This document shows, in pieces, positions 35,309 to 45,513 of a stretch of DNA of 64,000 bases; position 1 is the stretch's first letter, and the number at the start of each line of letters is the position of its first letter. The DNA lies in NCBI GenBank assembly GCA_943789135.1, contig CALSSY010000014.1:1-64000 (forward strand), given 5' to 3'. The notes beneath the pieces were generated by a model, which was given only the letters and a program-made list of their open reading frames with translations, was not told where the DNA came from and searched no databases. The position numbers and the translations under genes were made by a program. The DNA comes from an uncultured Bacteroidia bacterium. Its GTDB lineage: Bacteria; Bacteroidota; Bacteroidia; NS11-12g; UBA955.

Positions 35309-35506
35309 ATGTTACAAATAAACGTTAAAGAGAACGAGTCGTTAGACAAAGCCCTTAAGAAGTTCAAGAAGAAGTTCGAAAAGACTGGTGTAGTTAAAGA
35401 AATGCGCCGCCGTCAAGCTTTCGAGAAGCCCTGTATTACCCGTAGAATGCAAAAGTTAAAAGCAGTTTACAAGCAGAAGCTTCAAACACAAGAAATGCAA
35501 GGGTAA
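35309..35506 (+). CDS. rpsU: 30S ribosomal protein S21
   Basis: A 65-residue basic protein with ENESLDKALKKFKKKFEKTGV and the RRRQAFEKP block typical of S21. It sits on the small subunit near the 3' end of 16S rRNA and helps initiation. It has its own promoter and terminator. Confidence 0.96.
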   Translation: MLQINVKENESLDKALKKFKKKFEKTGVVKEMRRRQAFEKPCITRRMQKLKAVYKQKLQTQEMQG

Positions 35507-35526
35507 TCTCCCTTTTAAATTATACG

Positions 35527-35554
35527 AGGCACATCCTATACGATGTGCCTTTTT
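35527..35554 (+). terminator. rpsU terminator
   Basis: Stem AGGCACATC (35527-35535), loop CTATAC, GATGTGCCT (35542-35550), then TTTT. It lies between the convergent rpsU and Xer genes. Confidence 0.9.
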
Positions 35555-35604
35555 CCGTTATATACTATTTAGATTAATAAACGGGAACCCCCATCTATAC
35601 CCGA

Positions 35605-36474
35605 TTATTTACGTGGATGCAATTGATGGATGCGCTTTAACTTTTCAAAAGAATTCTTGGTATAAACCTGAGTAGCGCTCAAGCTTGCGTGACCCAATAA
35701 ATCCTTTATTGCCATTAATTGAGCGCCATTATTCAACATATGAGTGGCGAATGAATGCCGAAGCACATGAGGGCTTGTTTTCGAAGCACTCGAGAACAAT
35801 CTAAGATAACGCGTTACCAATCTATATACCAACATAGGATAAAGCGGCTCACCGTTCTCACGAACGAATACGTAATGCGTATTTGCTCCTTTTAGATAAT
35901 CAAACAATGCTTCACTCAATTCAGGATGCAATGGAATTTCCCGAACTTTATTCCTTTTACCCAATACACGCAATAAATTTCGCCCGAAATCCACATCTGT
36001 TTGTTTCAATGCTATCAACTCCGATAAACGCATACCGGTAGTATATAGTAGCAAAAGAAGTAATTTATCTCGAAACCCATTTTCATGCTCTTCCCAGGGA
36101 AAACGCGCAAACATATCTTCTAAATCCGGGGCGGGAATGTCCTTAACCAAATGTTTGGCTGTTTTTGGCGGCACGACCTTCGTCATTGGATTGTGCAACA
36201 TGATATCCTGACTTCTTAGAAATTTAAAAAAACTTCTTAATGAGGATAATTTCCGATTTACAGAACGCGCGCTTAACCCATTCTGAATCAAATCGCTCAT
36301 CCAGAGTCGCACATGATTCGACTTTAATTGTTCCAAATCAGGATTGCCTATTGAAACTAAGTACGCATTAAATTGGTCCAAGTCGGCATTGTATGCCTCG
36401 GCAGTATGAAGGCTCATACGCCTATTTTTGACAATGTACTGAATAAAATCAGCAATATGCGTCTCGAACTTCAT
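35605..36474 (-). CDS. Tyrosine recombinase XerC/XerD
   Basis: A 289-residue protein with a SAM-like N-terminal domain and the catalytic set Arg149 (TGMRLSEL), Lys173, His236 and Arg239 (HVLRHSFATH), His262 (LGHASLSATQ), Tyr271. The size and motifs fit chromosome dimer resolution by XerCD at dif rather than a phage integrase. No attachment or dif site was seen nearby. In many Bacteroidota the gene also lies beside rpsU. Confidence 0.92.
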   Translation of the reverse strand: MKFETHIADFIQYIVKNRRMSLHTAEAYNADLDQFNAYLVSIGNPDLEQLKSNHVRLWMSDLIQNGLSARSVNRKLSSLRSFFKFLRSQDIMLHNPMTKVVPPKTAKHLVKDIPAPDLEDMFARFPWEEHENGFRDKLLLLLLYTTGMRLSELIALKQTDVDFGRNLLRVLGKRNKVREIPLHPELSEALFDYLKGANTHYVFVRENGEPLYPMLVYRLVTRYLRLFSSASKTSPHVLRHSFATHMLNNGAQLMAIKDLLGHASLSATQVYTKNSFEKLKRIHQLHPRK

Positions 36475-36518
36475 CCTTCAACGAAGCTACAAGAAAGAAA
36501 CTTCAATCAAAAATGCAC

Positions 36519-36941
36519 TTACTCACTGCCCACTGTAGCAATCACCTTTAATTCAATTGCAATTGGAGTAGGCAAACAATTTATTTCTAATGTGGTTCTG
36601 CACGGAGGGTTATCACCAAAATATTCGGCCCACAAACGATTATAGGTCTTGAAGTCGTCTTTCATATTGGTAAGAAAAACCGTTACATCTACCATTTGAT
36701 CCCATGAAGATCCAGAGTCTTCCAATATCCATTTTACATTTTGGAATACCGATCTGCATTGCTCTTCAATATCATAAGAAGCAATATTACCCTCAGAATC
36801 AAGGGTTACACCAGGGATTTCTTTGGTACCTCTGGACCTTGGACCCACTCCACTTAAAAACAATAAATTTCCAACTTTTCTTGCGTGTGGATAGAGACCT
36901 ACAGGCTCTGGCGCTTTATGGCTATTCAATGCATCACTCAT
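36519..36941 (-). CDS. RidA family protein, 2-aminomuconate deaminase-like
   Basis: A 140-residue Rid/YjgF-fold protein: APEPVGLYPHARKVGNLLFLSGVGPR, QCRSVFQNVKWILEDSGSSW, CRTTLEINCLPTPIAIELKV. The N-terminus and the GPRxRGTKEIPGV segment resemble 2-aminomuconate deaminase of tryptophan (kynurenine) breakdown more than RidA. The kynurenine genes are not in the window, so general imine hydrolysis remains possible. Confidence 0.82.
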   Translation of the reverse strand: MSDALNSHKAPEPVGLYPHARKVGNLLFLSGVGPRSRGTKEIPGVTLDSEGNIASYDIEEQCRSVFQNVKWILEDSGSSWDQMVDVTVFLTNMKDDFKTYNRLWAEYFGDNPPCRTTLEINCLPTPIAIELKVIATVGSE

Positions 36942-36948
36942 AGATATT

Positions 36949-36956
36949 CAAAGATA
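36949..36956 (-). promoter_or_regulatory. -7 element 7 nt upstream of the RidA-like start
   Basis: TATCTTTG on the minus strand, ending 7 nt before the ATG at 36941. The -33 position has GTG instead of TTG. Confidence 0.4.
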
Positions 36957-37076
36957 AAGAAGTCTTTTTAAAGCACGATTGTAAATCACAATTTGACATA
37001 AAATCAAACCGCTTTTATTTTCACTTTCAACAGACCCAAACAGAATCTATCAGAAAATACAACAACCTAATTTTGA

Positions 37077-38126
37077 TTATTTTTTTAGTGGCTTCTTTTT
37101 GGGTTTTACAACCGGCAATTCCACTGTGTAAGGTGTATGGTACAAAACAGCACCATATGGAGGGTTTGCCTGCAAAGTAGCAACAGCCACGGACTTCATG
37201 TCGGGAGAAAACATAGCTTGACGTGCATTTGTACCTAACGTGGGGATATAGGCTGTTTCTTTTCCTGTTTGCAAATCCCAAATTTTAACCTCGCCGTTAT
37301 TGCACGAGCTAATTAAATAACGATCGTCTTTAGAAAAATGCACCGACGTAACTTTCCATCCGTGTCCTTCCAATACAAAACGAGTCTGACGCGTTTTAGC
37401 ATCCCATATACGAATTGTTTTATCGTCACTTCCACTCGCCATCATTTTCTTATTGTGTGAAATATCCAAACAAGAAACACGAGCAGAATGGCCAATAAAT
37501 GCAGATAATACCTTTCCCTTTACATTAACTTCAACTACTTTAGCATCATCACACGCCAACATGAATTTTCCTTTTGAGGGAGATAATTGTGCACCATTGA
37601 TTTTACTCGTATAATTCAGAACAAGCGAATTAGGTTTGGCTAGTTCAAAATCGGCTACTCTATACACGCGTGCGGTTCCGTCCATTGAAGCCGTAATTAG
37701 AAAAGAGGATGAAGGATCAAAAAACAGTTGAGAAATGGCATTGGAATGGTCTCTTGAGACAAATCGCAGTTGCCCTGTTTCGATTTCGAATACACTGAAA
37801 GTAAAATCTTTTGAACCGATGGCAATGTATTTATTGTCCTTACTGATATCCATACAGGTAATCGCTGCGTGATGCATAGAGAATTCCCTGAAAAACACAT
37901 AATTCTTTAATGAATCTAATTTATATATTCGAGCGTTTCTATCCCAAGATCCGGTGGCAAAATAAGAACCGTCTCGCGAATACATTAAACTTTCAACCGC
38001 GCCATTGTGACCCTCTAATATCTTATGAAACTTTAGTGTATCACTTAATACAAGTTCGGTTGATTCCTGAGCCTTAGCAGAATTAGAAAATAGAAATACG
38101 ATAAAAAGCGAAATACTTATTCTCAT
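37077..38126 (-). CDS. Exported WD40-repeat protein
   Basis: A 349-residue protein with a signal peptide (MRISISLFIVFLFSNSAKAQ) and about seven WD40 blades, the clearest being LEGHNGAVESLMYSRDGSYFATGSWD, GHSARVSCLDISHNKKMMASGSDDKTIRIWD and GHGWKVTSVHF. A beta-propeller scaffold outside the cytoplasm; no enzyme motif. The tail is Lys-rich. The ATG at 38126 starts the signal peptide directly. A TATATTTG element lies at 38137-38144 just upstream. Confidence 0.85.
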   Translation of the reverse strand: MRISISLFIVFLFSNSAKAQESTELVLSDTLKFHKILEGHNGAVESLMYSRDGSYFATGSWDRNARIYKLDSLKNYVFFREFSMHHAAITCMDISKDNKYIAIGSKDFTFSVFEIETGQLRFVSRDHSNAISQLFFDPSSSFLITASMDGTARVYRVADFELAKPNSLVLNYTSKINGAQLSPSKGKFMLACDDAKVVEVNVKGKVLSAFIGHSARVSCLDISHNKKMMASGSDDKTIRIWDAKTRQTRFVLEGHGWKVTSVHFSKDDRYLISSCNNGEVKIWDLQTGKETAYIPTLGTNARQAMFSPDMKSVAVATLQANPPYGAVLYHTPYTVELPVVKPKKKPLKK

Positions 38127-38181
38127 GATATACAATCAAATATACAAAATTGGATATTAAGATTGCATTAATTCAGATGAA

Positions 38182-38977
38182 CTAATTTTTTATTCGACGT
38201 TGTCGCACAACCTCATACATGAGTACAGCACCTGCTACAGAAACATTCAAACTATCAATAGCCCCATGCATTGGGATTTGAACGTTTACACCTAATTCTC
38301 CGCCAACGGTCAGTTACCCCCTCATGTTCGGTACCCAAAACAATCGCTATGGGTTGTGTAAAATCAGCTTCGTACATGGGAATGGCATCGTCCATAAACG
38401 TGGTAAATACTTGTACTCCCCATTCTTGAATTTGAGCTTTACATTCGTCGAAAGTAAATGACCGTATGGGCACATGAAACACGGTTCCTAAACTATTTCT
38501 TATTACTTGAGGATGAAACGGATCTACATGCGCATCACACAACCATATTTCACCAATTCCCGCAGCCTCAGCCGTTCTAATCAATGCCCCTAAATTACCC
38601 GGCTTTTCAACTTTCTCGACAATAATTATAGACTTAATTTTCTCTGATGTAAAAGCGACCTCTTTTACTACAAATACGCCTAATGCATTGTTAACGGCTC
38701 CACGAACACACAATTCGCACATTAGCGCTTCCGTTAATAAAACCGATTCGGCATTATCTGGAATATCTAAGATATTGACATTCGATTGACCGTTAACATA
38801 AGCTATACTCGATAATTCAAAACCCGCTTTTAATGCGAGTTCAATTTCTTTCAAGCCTTCAACCGTAAAACGCCCTTGTTTCTTTCTAAATCGATTTTTC
38901 TCAATCAGGCTTTTAACCTCCTTGAACCAAGGATTTTGAGAACTCGCAACTTCCTTAGCCCTCATTTTGGGTATCAT
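38182..38977 (-). CDS. SpoU/TrmH family RNA 2'-O-methyltransferase (one frameshift near the 3' end)
   Basis: SPOUT methyltransferase: N-terminal substrate-binding region ([13 protein letters not shown]), then [31 protein letters not shown] and [11 protein letters not shown]. The frame breaks near 38296-38303. Removing one base restores the essential last motif ([25 protein letters not shown]) and the natural stop at 38182-38184, giving about 264 residues. It methylates rRNA or tRNA ribose with SAM. The start at 38977 or M5 (38965) overlaps the stop of the DUF4199 gene; it is the last gene of a five-gene operon. Confidence 0.87.
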
Positions 38978-39581
38978 TTAACCATTCATTTCTGTTTGGA
39001 CGATATCTAAAAAACAAGGAGGTAATCAACAACCAAAAACTATTGGCTAAAACTTTGCCAATCCAGCCTCCTATCAAAGCGGAAAATGAGCCCGGTTTCT
39101 GCTTTTTAAGTTCTTCAATTACCTTATCTTTTTCCTCCGCACTCATAAAACTTACTTGTTTGAAGGCCTCTACAGATTTTTCAATTTGTATCTGAATTGT
39201 CTGTGAAGGTAAATCATGATCCATTTCGTAAAGAAGTGCATCTGCTAATATAGAAAGTGTAATGGCTACTACCACTACACGAAATCCCGTAAAAAAAGCT
39301 TTGCCAAATCTGAATTCTTGAGCAAGGATATTTTTTTCAGCACGACTTGCCATAAATATGGCATATACCAAAAGGGTAAAGCTGAAAAACATGTATGGCG
39401 ATTCAAAAACAAACGCCCAGTTTTGAGTTAAGTAAAAAACAACTTTTGCAGCTAGTAATACCAAGCCTATCAGGGTTCCATGGAATATAGAGGGGAGTTG
39501 GAAAAACAACCTAGCCTTTTCGCTAAAGGTTAACCCTTTCTGACTCTGATTAACGGTAGAATTATCGAGAGGCTCGCTCAT
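38955..39581 (-). CDS. DUF4199 membrane protein
   Basis: A 208-residue protein with four hydrophobic segments (about 33-52, 63-80, 98-115, 180-197) and a long helical loop (SVEAFKQVSFMSAEEKDKVIEELKKQ), typical of the Bacteroidota DUF4199 family. The ATG at 39581 overlaps the stop of the dihydroorotase-like gene (ATGA), so it is translationally coupled. The function is unknown. Confidence 0.8.
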   Translation of the reverse strand: MSEPLDNSTVNQSQKGLTFSEKARLFFQLPSIFHGTLIGLVLLAAKVVFYLTQNWAFVFESPYMFFSFTLLVYAIFMASRAEKNILAQEFRFGKAFFTGFRVVVVAITLSILADALLYEMDHDLPSQTIQIQIEKSVEAFKQVSFMSAEEKDKVIEELKKQKPGSFSALIGGWIGKVLANSFWLLITSLFFRYRPNRNEWLNDTQNEG

Positions 39582-40837
39582 GAATGCATATTTAATTGAA
39601 GGCCTCGAGCCGTACAAACCAAACCACCTGCATTGGAATCAAAGGATAATTTATTGTATGCAATAGAACCGTTTTTACTGCTGTTGTCAGGAACATTCCT
39701 GCTTATTACCGTTAGATTCACGGCATTCCCAATTTCTAAACTCCCCGATTCTAGGTCCAAGAAATTTCTATTACCTGCTGTTAATGCATGAATAACTTGT
39801 GGGAGTTCTTTGTCATTAAATTCAGAAAATAGTTGGGGAATGAAACCTGCATAGGTGGCTGCGCCAAATGCGGTATAATCAAATTCTAATTTTTTATTTT
39901 CAATATCCTCTGGTGTGTGATTGGAAAATATTGCATTTATATCTCCGTTTAAAACTGCTGAGCGCAGGGCATCTTTATCCTCATTGGTTCTTAATGGGGG
40001 CATTACTTTAAATCGCTCATCGAAGTTATCAATATCGGCTTCCGTATAACATATATTCATCAAAGGAACCGCCACTTTTATGTCTACACCTTGCTCTCTT
40101 GCATTTTTAATTATTTCAACGGAATCTTTTGTACTGATACCTAAGACCCTCAAAGGCACTCCCAACCATTTTGCAAGTTCTATATCTGCAAGCAGTGCCG
40201 TAGTTTCAGCCGCTTTTGGGATGCCTTTCAATCCTAAATTAACACTGATATACCCTTCATTGATCTGTCCACCGGCAACCCACTTCGGATTAAAGGGATG
40301 CGTCAAATATGGAATGTTTAAACTATGACAATATTCCAAAAGTTTGGATCGCAAACTGTCCGAACCGTGGGGCACTATCCCGTCTGTTTGAGCAACTGCA
40401 CCGGCTAGAAACATATCGTTAACTTCAGCCATCTCCTTACCCTCTCTTGCCTCTGAAGCCGCACCTAAAGGAAGTAAATCTATCTTTAAATCTTTAGCTC
40501 TTTGTTTCAATGAAATGATAGAACTTGCCTTAACCGGTAGTGGATCCACACCTGCGAAAACTGCTGACTGCGTAAAGCCAGCCAAATGCGCCGCGTGTGA
40601 GAAAGTATCGATTCTTTCTTTCCATTCCGCTCCAGGATCGGGTAAAACCGAGTATACATCGCACCAACCGGAAGATATAAATCCCCCTTGTGCATCAATA
40701 ATTATATCTGCAGGACCAACCTCTTTCCCTATCTCATCGATTACCCCATTCGACCATTTAAGCGATACCAAAGCACCGTTTAATGGATGTCCAGGTGATA
40801 CAAGTATTCCATTTTTTATTGCAACTGAAGAAGACAT
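39578..40837 (-). CDS. Dihydroorotase-like amidohydrolase without the HxH metal motif
   Basis: A 419-residue amidohydrolase-fold protein aligned by IDAQGGFISSGWCDVY, LLADIELAKWLGVPLRVLGIST, NEDKDALRSAVLNGDINAIFSNHTPED and LTAGNRNFLDLESGSLEIGNAV. Active dihydroorotases have DxHxH at the end of the first strand; here it reads DVYSVLPDPG, so the first two metal ligands are missing. It is probably inactive as a hydrolase or a structural partner, like the PyrC-prime proteins. Homologues of this type are common in Bacteroidota and are often annotated PyrC. The gene lies in the dNK/BatA-like operon. Confidence 0.8.
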   Translation of the reverse strand: MSSSVAIKNGILVSPGHPLNGALVSLKWSNGVIDEIGKEVGPADIIIDAQGGFISSGWCDVYSVLPDPGAEWKERIDTFSHAAHLAGFTQSAVFAGVDPLPVKASSIISLKQRAKDLKIDLLPLGAASEAREGKEMAEVNDMFLAGAVAQTDGIVPHGSDSLRSKLLEYCHSLNIPYLTHPFNPKWVAGGQINEGYISVNLGLKGIPKAAETTALLADIELAKWLGVPLRVLGISTKDSVEIIKNAREQGVDIKVAVPLMNICYTEADIDNFDERFKVMPPLRTNEDKDALRSAVLNGDINAIFSNHTPEDIENKKLEFDYTAFGAATYAGFIPQLFSEFNDKELPQVIHALTAGNRNFLDLESGSLEIGNAVNLTVISRNVPDNSSKNGSIAYNKLSFDSNAGGLVCTARGLQLNMHS

Positions 40838-40849
40838 GAGTATGCGAAA

Positions 40850-42817
40850 TTAACGATTAGTTCGCAATACGAGTACCCCTAGGAAAAGTTCAAGCAACAT
40901 AAAAACTAAAATTAGGTATTTCCAAATTGATACATATTCACCTGCACCTTCTGTAAAATCACGCGATACCTGCCATTTTGAGGACTGTATTTTTTGAATA
41001 TTTTCTTTATTGAAGAGATTCACTTTTTCTCCGGTAAAACGCAATTCAACCCTAGGTGCATTTATCCCAATATTTACAGAATCGCCATCAATTTTATCAT
41101 ACAACTGATACCAGTCTGATTTTAAGAATTCATCCTTAACTCCAGTAAAACTCAGAGCTCCTTTATTGATTCCTAATGAAGTGCCCCCATTCCTTTTCCT
41201 GATTTTTTAGAATTACAGGGTCTTGAACTTTAAATAAATCCGAGTTCGGAACTTCTATCCACTCTTCATCCCAAAACGCGCATATTGAATTGGCTGTGGC
41301 ATTGTTCGATAGCAAGATGGGGCCTAGGATTCCAACAAACCATGAACTTTCCCTTATTGTTTTCATTCCTTGGTTATAATCGGTTAAAAACATCCATATT
41401 TCACCGTCCACCCCAAGAACGTTTCACCAGAAAATCGCGTTCGGAATCTGTAATCAATATTCGATTCCACTCTAAGTTTTTATCATAAGGAAATGTGAAT
41501 AAGTCGTTCACTTTGGGCAAAACGTTTTTTCCCGTCTAAATAACGCTCTAATGAAGATTTAAATGGCTCTTGTGCAAATCCTCTGTAATCAATAATTTCT
41601 CCTACTGTTCCCTCCTTAAATGGCTTCCATTCCCCTCCCGTGAGGAACTCTTTCATCTTTTGGGAACCTTTAGAAACCGGAATGATTATACACGGATATC
41701 CCGACTTAATCCTGTTTAAAATTACTTCATTTTGGTCATTATCACTATCCTCCAGCATCCAAATTATTACGTCTGAATTGACGATTGAATCTGTATAAAC
41801 CAAACGGTCTTCAAATGCTTTAATGAGTCGATTCAAATCTTCTGGCTGTTCTTTTGATTTTAAGAAAACCTTCGCCTTTTGATTTGACGCAGATGTTAGA
41901 TATAGTTCATTGTCATAAGTATACGAATCTGCAGGTATTTTCAATTTGATGCGATTGCTCGAATTCGACAATTCATTGATCATTAATTCCAGCCATTTTG
42001 ATTGCTCATTTTCATTAAATGACACATTCACGTCCCCAATGAATGAATTATTTGAGGAAACTTCCATCAAAATTGAGTCTTTCCCCTGGCTGATACTTCT
42101 GGATATCCTTGCTCTAATTCGTCCTTCAAGTGCATCAAAACAATATGCGGTATCAATAGAAAAGTTAACCGCATGTTGAAGATTCAAATCAACAAAATTA
42201 AAAGTAGATGAGGAATCAACCCAACTAGCAAAATCTTGAAGAGCGTGATTATCCTCATCAGATATGACAAACCAATTGATATTTTTTTCAGTTATACGAT
42301 TATCTGAAATCAATCTTGATAGTGGAAAATATCCCAATGGTTGCGTATATCCAGTCAATTTGGCAATTGCCTCGGATTTTGTATATCTCGTTTTGGCTTG
42401 ATAGGGTTTATCTAACCAAAAAACGAAAGCGGACTCAGGTAAGGATTTTAGCCATTTTAATGTGGCAATTTTTGCGACTTCTATTGGAATTTCTCCATTT
42501 TCAGCAGGGGCCCACATACTAGGACTCGCATCCCAAATAATTCCAAGGTTCAGATTTGAATTAGTACCAATTCTATTATTACACGTTGGCTGGGCAAATA
42601 CCATTACCAAAGCGAATAACAAAAGTAAACGGTTCAATAATAAAAGATAGTGCTTAAGATTCCGGGTACTTTTCGTTTCCTTTAGAAGTGCAATCAACCT
42701 AAAAACACCCGGAAAATGTTTTATTTGTTGCCTTCTAAAACGCAATAAGTGAATTAAAATCGGAACCAGTAAAAGCAGGAGGCCCCACAAATATTCTGGA
42801 TACCGAAATGACACCAT
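40850..42817 (-). CDS. BatA-like membrane protein with N-terminal double-TM domain (three frameshifts)
   Basis: The start at 42817 gives the N-terminal Aerotolerance/BatA domain (RYPEYLWGLLLLLVPILIHLL ... HFPGVFRLIALLKE, second helix YLLLLNRLLLLFALVMVFAQP). A VWA-like region follows (LGIIWDASPSMWAP), then a soluble part and a last helix (IWKYLILVFMLLELFLGVLVL). The frame breaks near 41505, 41407 and at the CCCCC run 41184-41188. Single-base corrections join all parts into about 655 residues (for example NDLFTFPYDKNLEW and EWGTSLGINKGALSF). A conserved Bacteroidota family of unknown role, regularly found before the dihydroorotase-like gene. Confidence 0.78.
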
Positions 42818-42819
42818 GA

Positions 42820-43440
42820 TTAGAAAAGACCGTTCAAAGTGCTTTCAACTTGATTGATTATTTGAGAAAGGTCTTCAGGATTTTCTTGAAAATTCATTTC
42901 ATCTGTATTGAAAATCAACAAAGGGCCTAGCTTATAATCTGCAATCCAAGCTTCATAACGCTCGTTCAACCTCTTTAGGTAATCCAATCTTATGGCATCT
43001 TCATAATCTCTTCCACGCATTTGTATCTGATCTACTAGTTTTGGAATCCCAGCACGAAGAAAGATCAATAAGTCTGGAGCTTCTATTTGCTGTTTGATGT
43101 TATCAAATAAACGGGAATAGTTTTCAAAGTCACGCGTGCTCATTAGTCCCATAGCATGCAGATTTGGCGCAAAAATATGAGCATCTTCATAAATTGTGCG
43201 ATCCTGAATTACTGTTTTTTCACCTTTGCGAATTTCTTGAATACGTTGCCAACGTGTATTCAGAAAATACACTTGAAGATTGAAGCTCCACCTTTGCATA
43301 TCCTCATAGAAATCCGATATATATGGATTCTCATCCATATCTTCAAGCTGAACGTCCCAATGGTAATGTTTGGCCAATAAATTAGTGAGGGTTGTTTTAC
43401 CCGCTCCGATATTTCCTGCGATTGCAATATGACGAGCCAT
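42820..43440 (-). CDS. Deoxynucleoside kinase
   Basis: A 206-residue kinase: P-loop GNIGAGKTT (9-17), the DENPYISDFYEDMQRWSFNLQ substrate lid, QDRTIYEDAHIFA with the DR pair, and LRAGIPKLVDQIQMRGRDYE. It phosphorylates a deoxynucleoside (deoxyadenosine/deoxyguanosine type) in salvage. First gene of the operon reaching to 38182; only 2 nt separate it from the BatA-like gene. Confidence 0.92.
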   Translation of the reverse strand: MARHIAIAGNIGAGKTTLTNLLAKHYHWDVQLEDMDENPYISDFYEDMQRWSFNLQVYFLNTRWQRIQEIRKGEKTVIQDRTIYEDAHIFAPNLHAMGLMSTRDFENYSRLFDNIKQQIEAPDLLIFLRAGIPKLVDQIQMRGRDYEDAIRLDYLKRLNERYEAWIADYKLGPLLIFNTDEMNFQENPEDLSQIINQVESTLNGLF

Positions 43441-43480
43441 ATTGCAATATTAAGTCTGCTTACCCTCCCTATGCAACAGA

Positions 43481-45323
43481 ATGACCGATAAAAGTTTTAC
43501 ACAGCCATTAATCGCACCATTAAACCCGTTTATTGGTGGTAAATTTGCATCGAAAATGAGTCGTAAGCCAAAATTAAAAGTCCCTAAAACCAGTCAATGG
43601 GCTATGTTGGTCCGCTTGATGCAAATGGCAAAAGAGCAAAAAACTGGAATCATCATTGCGGTTCTTCTTACGGTTCTTCAAAGTCTTTTCACGGCTCTTC
43701 AACCCTATCTATATAAAATCATTATCGATGAGGTCATTATTGCACAACAATTCCAGTGGTTAGCCATGGCTTGTGGGGTATTATTGGGATGGTTACTATT
43801 GCAAGCAATTTTAGGGTTTTATAACTCCTATTTATCGGCTGTGATTGCACAGGGTGTGATTTTAAAACTTCGTCAATATGTTTATGAGCATCTTACACGA
43901 CTGAAGTTGCGTTTTTTTTGATAAAACGCCTGTTGGCACCGCGGTTACACGTAGTATTTCCGATATCCAGACAATAACGGATTTATTTGCTTCTGGTGTT
44001 ATTACCATTTTAGGAGATATTATCCAAATTGTTGCCATACTTGCCTGTATGTTTTATATCAATGTAAAATTGACGTTTTTAACCATAACCGTTGTTCCAT
44101 TATTGATTTACAGTGCGAATGTATTTCGAAAAGGCATTCGGGATACATTTCAAGAAGTAAGAAACCAAGTTTCGAACCTCAATGCATTTTTACAAGAACG
44201 CATTACAGGAATGCAAATTGTACAATTGTTCAATCAACAAAAACGAGAATACGATAAATTTCAAACAATCAACCGAAAGCATAGGGATGCCAATATTAAA
44301 AGTGTTTTATACTACAGCGTATTTTTTCCAGTTGTAGAAATTTTAGTAGCTCTTTCCTTTGCTATTATCATTTCATATGGAAGTTTATTGATGTTTGAAA
44401 GCAAATTAAAATTGGGAGAAGTAACTGCCTTTATCATGTTTGTGAACCTCTTTTTTAGACCCATTAGGGCCATTGCTGACCGTTTCAACAACATACAAAT
44501 GGGTATTGTTGCTGCAGAGCGCATATTCGAGTTACTAGACGATATAGATAACGTAGAACCTACTGGAGAAATTATTGCCTCAAAATTAGAGGGACACATC
44601 CAATTTGACCGAGTATGGTTTGCCTATAACGAAGCCGATTGGATCATTAAAGAACTAAGTTTTGAAGTAAAGCCAGGCAAATCTCTCGCTCTTGTCGGAG
44701 CAACTGGAAGCGGAAAAACCAGTATTGCGAATCTTATAACACAACTCTATCAGCATCAGAAAGGAACAGTAAAAATCGACGGAGTTGATATCCGAGATTA
44801 CGATATAGCATCGCTACGTCATCGCATCGCATTTGTATTGCAAGATGTATTTTTATTTAGCGGCAGTATTCACAGTAATCTAACGCTAAAAAATGAAACA
44901 ATCGACTTGGATAATATAAAAGAAGTAGCGCAGCGAATGGGTGCATTTGAATTTATAAACGCCCTTCCTGGTGGCTTTGATTATCATGTTCAAGAGCGTG
45001 GCTTAAGCCTTTCACAGGGTCAGCGCCAGCTAATTTCTTTCATCCGTGCTATTGCGGCAAACCCCGATATTATAGTATTAGACGAAGCAACCAGTGCGAT
45101 TGATTCACAAACGGAACATTTGATTCAAAAAGCTATCGAGATTTTATTACACAATCGCACGGCAGTTGTAATTGCGCATCGATTAAGTACCATCAAGCAT
45201 TGCGATGAAATCATGGTTTTGGACCATGGAAGCATTAAAGAAATTGGAAATCACAAATCTTTAATGGAAACAAAAGGTGCCTATTTTGATTTGTATCAGA
45301 CACAATTGGAATCGGCTCAATAA
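43481..45323 (+). CDS. ABC exporter, MsbA/LmrA-like half-transporter (one frameshift)
   Basis: A fused TM-NBD protein of about 613 residues. Six helices precede the nucleotide-binding domain with Walker A GATGSGKTS, Q-loop VLQDVFLFSG, signature LSLSQGQRQL, Walker B IIVLDEATS and the H-loop IAHRLSTI. The frame ends early at a run of eight T (43912-43919). Seven T would give RLKLRFFDKTPVGTAVTRSISD and join both parts. It exports lipids or drugs; the substrate is unknown. The N-terminal 40 residues are an unusual polar extension. Confidence 0.9.
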
Positions 45324-45465
45324 ATACCTCTAGGTTGAGTCTTATTTGCTAGATACGTTTGTTTATAGTAAGTACGGCGTATCTTGTGTAATGGGATCTA
45401 TCAAAAAGTAGAGTTTAGGATTATTTGATTAATATATTTCACGGAATACGTACCATAATAAAACA

Positions 45466-45495
45466 AAAAGGGCACCCAATTGAGTGCCCTTTTCT
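45466..45495. terminator. Terminator between the ABC transporter and rpoC
   Basis: A-run, GGGCAC stem from 45471 pairing with GTGCCC near 45484-45489, then TTTT. It is symmetrical enough to work for both the rpoBC operon and the convergent ABC gene. The remaining gap 45324-45513 shows nothing else. Confidence 0.88.
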
Positions 45496-45513
45496 ATTGA
45501 TTAAGATTAGAGA

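Noticed and set aside
35605-36474. Xer recombinase as integrase of a mobile element
   Set aside because: Size, motifs and location beside rpsU fit housekeeping XerC/D; no attachment repeats or phage genes nearby.
43481-45323. ABC transporter as two separate genes (TM and NBD)
   Set aside because: The break is an eight-T run in the middle of the membrane domain; seven T restore one standard half-transporter.
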